From assembly GCA_018676675.1 (NCBI GenBank), contig JABHEG010000042.1, positions 124,001-188,000 on the forward strand: 64,000 nt of DNA, written 5' to 3'. Under the pieces are notes generated by a model. It did no database searches. It was not told the origin of the DNA and was given only the letters and a program-made list of their open reading frames with translations. The DNA comes from Lentisphaerota bacterium (lineage in GTDB: Bacteria; Verrucomicrobiota; Lentisphaeria; Oligosphaerales; JABHEG01). The number at the start of each line of letters is the position of its first letter. Positions within the stretch are counted from its first letter, which is position 1. A program made the position numbers and the translations under genes. Of the stretch, positions 59,426 to 64,000 are shown piece by piece.

Positions 59426-61246
59426 CTACGCGAAGCTCGCCGGTACCTGGGGTACGCCTTCCGCACTCCACCCCCTGCGCTGGTAATAGAGCGAGAGCAG
59501 CTTGTCGAACTCGCCTTGGTCGATGCTCTTGCCGGCTTGGGGGCCAGTCTGTATCGGTGCATTCGCGACCTTGTGTGGGAGGGAGTCATCTTGGCGGGTC
59601 ATACCCAGGCGCGTGTTGATCAGGCGTGTGGCGTCATAGATATCGTTGGATAGCTTGAGCATGTCGTCAAGTGTTGCCGGGTTCCCGGTGACGTAGCGGT
59701 AGAACTTTTCGTAGTGCTTTTCGTTCAGTCCGAGCTCGATCCACGGCAGCCGGCAGACGCCCAGCATATCGAAAAGTGGCCGGAGCGATTGGTGGTAGAT
59801 GACCAGATCGACTTTTTCTTCGTCTGACCAGTCTTTCCCGAGCTCGATTTCCTTGGCGATCGTCCAGGCTCGCGTGTGGTGTGCCCCGATGTCGGAGGTC
59901 GCATAGGCTAACGCCATGGTTGCTGCGGGCCGGCTGTCGTAAGCCGACTGTTCCAGGCCTTTGACATGCAGGATGACCTCGACCATCTTGGGCCAGGTCT
60001 CGATGATGCGTTTTGCTCCATCAGCGAGGATATCTCCAATGCCTTCCCGGCAGGCCATCTTCCGGACCAGCTCCAGAATGGCGTCGTCATCGCCCCAGGT
60101 CAGGGCTTGGCCGTCCAGATCATCCAGGGTCAGGATTCCTCGTTCGTAGCCCTCAATGACGGCTCCGACGATGTTCCCGGTTGAAATAGTATCGATACCG
60201 AGCTCATCGCACATGCTGTTCGCCTGGAGCACAGCGTCGAAACTACCGATCCCGACGTTGGATCCGAGCATAGCGCATGACTCATACTCCGGCCCTTCGG
60301 TGACCGTACCGGTGTATTTTCCCTGTTTCACAAGGCAGATGTTTCCGCAGCACATCGCGCACGCGAAGCACGCGCTGTCGCCGATTTTGTAGTCGCGCAA
60401 CATCGTGTAGCCGTCGATGTTCTCGGCCTGCTTGAAGACGCCATCTTTGAAATTATGGGTAGGCAGGAAACCCGCGTTGTTGGCGTATTCAATGACATTC
60501 ATCAGGCCCTGGTCCTGCCAGAGCTTGAAGAACTTGTGTCCACGCTGGTAAGCGTAGGCCCGGTCGGACTCCTTGACCAGCCCCCGAATATCGTCGACGG
60601 GCAGATCGCGACTGCCGCGTACCACAACAGCCTTGATGTTCTTAGAGCCCAGGATCGCTCCGATGCCTGTGCGGCCTGCGTTGCGGCTCCAGTCCGCGTT
60701 CACACAGGCGAACTTGACCAAATTTTCCCCGGCTATCCCGATGACAGCCATGTCCACATCGTGCGTGCCGAGGTATTCCTTGATCATGCCTTCGGTCTGC
60801 AGGCAGGTCTTGCCTTTGACTTGCGGACACGGAATGACTGAGACGTCATCGCCATCAATGAAGATGAATGACAGCTCGTCTGCGCGTCCTGTGATTGACA
60901 GTACGTCGACGCCGGTCTGGCGCAGTTCGATACCGAACGTGCCCCCCATGGAGGAGTCGCCGTAGATGCCTGTGGCCGGTGAAATGGAGATAAACGAAAT
61001 CTTGCCGGAGGAGGGGAGATAGGTTCCGGTGAGTGGACCGGGGGAGATGACCAAGAGGTTCTCCGGACCAAGAGGGTCTACCTTGAAATCATGCTTCTCC
61101 AAGTGGTCCCAGAGCAGCTTGACGCCGAAGCCGCGGCCTCCGACAAAGCGTTCCAGGAAGTCGTCCGAAAGCTCAAGCCGCTGACTCTCATCAGCGCTTA
61201 GGTCGATATGGAGATGCCTCTTGAAGTACCCGGACTTGATCGTCAT
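59426..61246 (-). CDS. aor: Tungsten aldehyde:ferredoxin oxidoreductase
   Basis: The 606-residue protein is an AOR-family tungstopterin enzyme. The N-terminal domain has FLERFVGGRGFGVKLLWDHL and a FSISP-like SFISISPATGIYGDSSMGG; the central part has NADWSRNAGRTGIGAILGSKNIKAVVV, the Fe-S ligands CFACAMCCGNIC and, downstream, the last cysteine in GVCRLPW. It also has GIDTISTGNIVGAVIE and ATSDIGAHHTRAWT. It oxidises aldehydes to acids and passes electrons to ferredoxin; the aldehyde is unknown. ATG 61246 is preceded by GAGGAAT. The ferredoxin gene lies 128 bases upstream on the same strand. Confidence 0.93.
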   Translation of the reverse strand: MTIKSGYFKRHLHIDLSADESQRLELSDDFLERFVGGRGFGVKLLWDHLEKHDFKVDPLGPENLLVISPGPLTGTYLPSSGKISFISISPATGIYGDSSMGGTFGIELRQTGVDVLSITGRADELSFIFIDGDDVSVIPCPQVKGKTCLQTEGMIKEYLGTHDVDMAVIGIAGENLVKFACVNADWSRNAGRTGIGAILGSKNIKAVVVRGSRDLPVDDIRGLVKESDRAYAYQRGHKFFKLWQDQGLMNVIEYANNAGFLPTHNFKDGVFKQAENIDGYTMLRDYKIGDSACFACAMCCGNICLVKQGKYTGTVTEGPEYESCAMLGSNVGIGSFDAVLQANSMCDELGIDTISTGNIVGAVIEGYERGILTLDDLDGQALTWGDDDAILELVRKMACREGIGDILADGAKRIIETWPKMVEVILHVKGLEQSAYDSRPAATMALAYATSDIGAHHTRAWTIAKEIELGKDWSDEEKVDLVIYHQSLRPLFDMLGVCRLPWIELGLNEKHYEKFYRYVTGNPATLDDMLKLSNDIYDATRLINTRLGMTRQDDSLPHKVANAPIQTGPQAGKSIDQGEFDKLLSLYYQRRGWSAEGVPQVPASFA

Positions 61247-61374
61247 CGCTATTCCTCGCTGCCCACTGCCTGGTGGCTCGGTGTGCGCTGTTCATCCTCG
61301 TTTCGCGTCTCTCTCTCGCGGCGGGGGCTCCCGTATCGGGCTCGTCTCTCACTCATGGAAGTCCCGACCGGCCC

Positions 61375-61908
61375 CTACATCTCTTCCTTGCCGATCTCGG
61401 CGTAGCGGATGATCTTCTTCTCGCCTTCTTCCATGAACTCGATCTCTTTCATGTGGGCATAGGAGAGGGCATTGCTGATCCTTTTGGACTCGCCCAATGC
61501 GTGTTCCGGGATCAGGCGCAAGGCCCCCTTCGGGCACTTCCGCACGCACTGTGGCTTCCCGCCGCACATGTTGCACTTGATGGGGTTGTCGCAGTCTTCG
61601 TGGGCGTACATGGCCCCGAACGGACAGGCCTCAACGCATTTCAGGCAGGATACACAGACGTCTTTGTTCAGCCTCACCACGCCGTCCTTCCGGGTGAGAG
61701 CTCCCACCGGACATGCGTCTGCACACATGGGAGACTTGCACTGACTGCAGACGATCGGCATGCGGAGTACGGGGTGCGGATAGGTCACCAGAACCCGGAT
61801 GGCGCTTTTCTTCGGGTTGTTCACGCCGAAGTGAGAGATCGCGCACGTCAGTTCACAGATCTTGCATCCCGAACAGAGCTCGGGGATAACAGCAAGCTTC
61901 TTTGCCAT
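61375..61908 (-). CDS. Four-cluster ferredoxin associated with the AOR
   Basis: The 177-residue cytoplasmic protein has four [4Fe-4S] cysteine motifs: CSGCKICELTC at the start, CSQCKSPMCADACPVGA, CVSCLKCVEACPFGA and CNMCGGKPQCVRKCPKGA. This is the pattern of the ferredoxin-like subunits next to AOR-type enzymes (and of FdhB/HycB type electron carriers). It probably takes electrons from the downstream AOR. ATG 61908 is preceded by GGAGA seven bases upstream; the in-frame extension to 61986 is intergenic. Confidence 0.9.
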   Translation of the reverse strand: MAKKLAVIPELCSGCKICELTCAISHFGVNNPKKSAIRVLVTYPHPVLRMPIVCSQCKSPMCADACPVGALTRKDGVVRLNKDVCVSCLKCVEACPFGAMYAHEDCDNPIKCNMCGGKPQCVRKCPKGALRLIPEHALGESKRISNALSYAHMKEIEFMEEGEKKIIRYAEIGKEEM

Positions 61909-62047
61909 TGTCCAGTCTCCAAAGTGTACCCGCAGGGCAACGTCACGAACCGTCGACCGGAGGGGGGCCTGGTCGACGTGCAGCAAAAGGTACGGAAGGT
62001 ATCGCCCGAGGACAGATTTTCAAGACAAGAGGTCAGGTTGGCGAGGG

Positions 62048-63547
62048 TCAGAGCGTGAGTTCCCCGAGGTGCAGATCCAGCCAGGTGTTGAGGCTGGCGA
62101 CCGGAGCGGATTCAGGGCGCCCGGCAACGCTGTTTCGGAGTTCTCCCAGCAAGGCGCAACGCTCAGCAAACACATGGTGCTTGTGGATTGTCTCGAAGTT
62201 AGTCTGCCGCGCTCGTACGAACGTGTCATCCGGCAGCTCCGGGTACATCTCAACCACGTAGCCTAGCATATCGCGGACAACATCTTCTACGAACTTCGGA
62301 TTGCGATGGGCACGGCTCACCACGAAGCACTCGTCCGGCCGTTTGAGGATCTCGTAGGTTTCCGAACTCATGGCGGCCTCGACAATGTGCACCAGGTCTT
62401 CGGCGCGCACGTCGGGAGCCGCACTGATTAGCAGTTCGCCGCGGCCCGTCTGGTTGTGAGTTGCGACCGGAACGGCCTCGAAGACCTGCTGAATCTGAAC
62501 ATCACTGAATCCTTCATCACGCAATCGGTCCTCGGCGCGCGACCGGAGGAGTTCTTGTGCACAAGGGCACGCTGTCATACCTTCGGCTTCGACGCCGACC
62601 AGTTGAACGGTCCTCTGGCGGCTGGCTGCTGCAATGCCGATGAGTTGGTAGATCTCCTGCGAACGCAAGCCGGAGACGGGAGCCCGACGTGACAGAGGGA
62701 ACTCGGCCCGGACTCGGACCTCCCCCCGCATAGCTCCTTGTGTCGTCACCAACTGGCGGGCGATATCTGCCGTCATCGTCTCGATGTTCGGTGCCGTGCG
62801 CTGCAAGGTCTCGTTCATCGCATCCTCGATGGCCGTGCTGAAGCGGGACATGTGAGCCCCTTTGGCGTCTCGGGCGAGGTCAACCCAGAGATCCATGGAT
62901 GCGGAGAGGTACTCGGGGCGTCCGGTGCTGGTCAGGCGGATGATGCGGCTGACATCGGAAAGGCCGACGCGGTCCAGACCGACGGTCACATGCGGCGTTT
63001 CTTCCTGCACGTCCCGAGCGTAACCGGAGAGAAGGCCGTGGGCCAAGGGCCGGACGCCCTGCGTGGACACGTGTGCAGCAAGCTCGGAGACCGTCTTCCC
63101 CATGCTGGGATGGGTCCACTCGGGAGCGACGTCTGCCAGCGGCACCAGGACAAAGGCCCGTTCATGGATCAGTGGGTGAGGTATCTGAAGGTCCGGGAGA
63201 TCGACGATTCTGTCCTCATAGAGGAGGATGTCGACGTCAATCGGGCGTGGACCATAGCGGATTCCTGAGCCAGCATCTCTTCCCATTTGTCGCTCAACAC
63301 GTTTGCAGTGCTTGAGAAGGTCCTCGGGGGAGAGTGAGGTGAGTGCCTGGCAGGCGATATTGAGGAAACGCGGCTGCTGGGCGTAGCCGACGGGGTCTGT
63401 TTCGTAGGTGCGGCTGACCTGAGTGACTTCGACCTGTGGCCGGAGGCGGTTCATCGCTTCGGCGAGATTACTCTCGCGATCCCCCAGGTTCGCTCCCAGT
63501 CCCAGGCATACACGAGCTCGTTCGGGCGATTCTGTCTCACGATGCAT
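62048..63547 (-). CDS. FolK - MptA-like GTP cyclohydrolase fusion
   Basis: The 499-residue protein has two domains. The N-terminal one (about 11-170) is HPPK (FolK), 6-hydroxymethyl-dihydropterin pyrophosphokinase: RVCLGLGANLGDRESNL at the start and the signature RYGPRPIDVDILLYED. The C-terminal one (about 185-490) is a type-I GTP cyclohydrolase of the FolE2/MptA family (PF02649). It has PHVTVGLDRVGLSDVSR, GAHMSRFSTAIEDAMNE, GMTACPCAQELL, VATHNQTGRGE and NPKFVEDVVRDMLGYVVEMYP, and it resembles archaeal MptA more than bacterial FolE2. One chain thus covers the first and a later step of the pterin/folate pathway. I chose ATG 63547 as the nearest start before the HPPK domain; a longer in-frame ORF is less likely. 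Confidence 0.88.
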   Translation of the reverse strand: MHRETESPERARVCLGLGANLGDRESNLAEAMNRLRPQVEVTQVSRTYETDPVGYAQQPRFLNIACQALTSLSPEDLLKHCKRVERQMGRDAGSGIRYGPRPIDVDILLYEDRIVDLPDLQIPHPLIHERAFVLVPLADVAPEWTHPSMGKTVSELAAHVSTQGVRPLAHGLLSGYARDVQEETPHVTVGLDRVGLSDVSRIIRLTSTGRPEYLSASMDLWVDLARDAKGAHMSRFSTAIEDAMNETLQRTAPNIETMTADIARQLVTTQGAMRGEVRVRAEFPLSRRAPVSGLRSQEIYQLIGIAAASRQRTVQLVGVEAEGMTACPCAQELLRSRAEDRLRDEGFSDVQIQQVFEAVPVATHNQTGRGELLISAAPDVRAEDLVHIVEAAMSSETYEILKRPDECFVVSRAHRNPKFVEDVVRDMLGYVVEMYPELPDDTFVRARQTNFETIHKHHVFAERCALLGELRNSVAGRPESAPVASLNTWLDLHLGELTL

Positions 63548-63765
63548 ACGCGACCTGATTCCGTACTGAGTTCGTCGTTCGAGCTTCTTCTCATGTACTA
63601 TGCCCAACGAACCGGTCGCCCGCCAACCGCTACCGGTCGTCATCTGCCTGCCTGAGTGGGCTTGCGCGTCGTGATTGGCGAGGGCAGATTCATTGAGACC
63701 CGGGCCGATTACCCCACTGCCGCCCGTTGAATTGAGGACGGTCTGCCATCGACGACGCAAACACA

Positions 63766-64000
63766 GTGTGCCGAGACTCTTCCGGCGAGGCCTCCTATCG
63801 GGAATACCGGGGGTTCCTGGTGCATGTTTACCAGCAGGACCGGAACGGTCGAACGGCCGTCTACGGTGTCGGGCGGGGGGAAGACGGTTCCACCTTCGGC
63901 TTCATTGACCGACGTCCTGCGCCCACTTTCTACACTCGTCGTGCTGACCGCGAATCCGTGGGAGCGATGGTGTGTGAGCGAGGAGAAGCGTCTCTGAATA
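63766..64000 (+). CDS. Probable family-B DNA polymerase, N-terminal part
   Basis: The last 235 bases are open in a frame reading YREYRGFLVHVYQQDRNG, then VYGVGRGEDGSTFGFIDRRPAP and FYTRRADRESVGAM up to the window edge. The pattern 'FLVHVY...VYGVGR.DGSTF...RPAPTFY.R..D' is that of the N-terminal domain of bacterial family-B polymerases. I use GTG 63766 as the start, without a clear Shine-Dalgarno site; the true start could be elsewhere. The gene runs on beyond the window, so palm and exonuclease motifs are not visible. It diverges from the FolK-MptA gene. Confidence 0.5.
   Translation, partial: MCRDSSGEASYREYRGFLVHVYQQDRNGRTAVYGVGRGEDGSTFGFIDRRPAPTFYTRRADRESVGAMVCERGEASLN

Overview
The window is about 64 kb of GC-rich DNA, densely packed with roughly 48 protein genes and no rRNA or tRNA that I could recognise. 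Many genes encode secreted or Tat-exported proteins: Gfo/Idh/MocA oxidoreductases, sulfatase with a SUMF1-domain partner, beta-propellers, heparinase-like and beta-helix enzymes. Others are an FHA-MoxR/DUF58/VWA cluster, a receiver-Ser/Thr-kinase fusion, LptF/G-type export, PBP2 and MreD. Together these suggest a Gram-negative heterotroph of the Planctomycetes/Verrucomicrobia/Lentisphaerae type or a neighbouring phylum such as Hydrogenedentes. This placement is inference from gene content; no marker gene settles it.

Layout. 1-5.3 kb (+): pyruvate dehydrogenase E1 (5' end outside the window), E2 and E3, closed by a strong hairpin, then a pterin carbinolamine dehydratase. 5.3-7.9 kb (+): a BNR propeller protein and a Tat-exported Gfo/Idh/MocA oxidoreductase. 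7.9-11.1 kb (+): a tight four-gene module of a membrane-anchored NHL propeller, a 76-residue Cys-rich Tat-type protein, a Tat-type poly-[4Fe-4S] ferredoxin and a NapH-like membrane Fe-S protein; it looks like a periplasmic electron-transfer system and is my best candidate for something undescribed. 11.0-18.0 kb (-): two uroporphyrinogen-decarboxylase-superfamily proteins, a secreted beta-helix protein, a TIM-barrel glycosidase-like protein and an AEC permease, divergent from a secreted heparinase II/III-like protein (18.3-21.1 kb, +).

21.1-25.5 kb (-): a secreted coiled-coil protein, a CocE/NonD hydrolase, PyrF, a membrane protein, and a GcvH-like protein without the lipoyl lysine. 25.8-31.8 kb (+): GYF_2/RDD protein, LptF/LptG-family permease, membrane-anchored SUMF1-domain protein coupled to a sulfatase, and a receiver-kinase fusion. 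31.8-55.3 kb is one long minus-strand run (in transcription order): sialidase-like protein, AGE-family epimerase, GT-C-like membrane protein coupled to IspH, RapA-like helicase, DUF58 protein, two VWA membrane proteins, MreD-like protein, PBP2, TPR protein, a secreted unknown, FHA-MoxR ATPase and a large secreted GH42-like protein. The interleaving of MoxR/VWA genes with PBP2/MreD suggests a cell-envelope role.

55.4-59.1 kb (+): small membrane protein, HolA, ArgH, and a TrmL-type tRNA methyltransferase flanked by REP-like inverted repeats. 59.4-63.5 kb (-): tungsten aldehyde:ferredoxin oxidoreductase with its four-cluster ferredoxin, and a HPPK (FolK) fused to an archaeal MptA-like GTP cyclohydrolase. 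The right edge holds the start of a probable family-B DNA polymerase. All starts were chosen from Shine-Dalgarno position, gene overlap and family start; functions are read from motifs without any database search.
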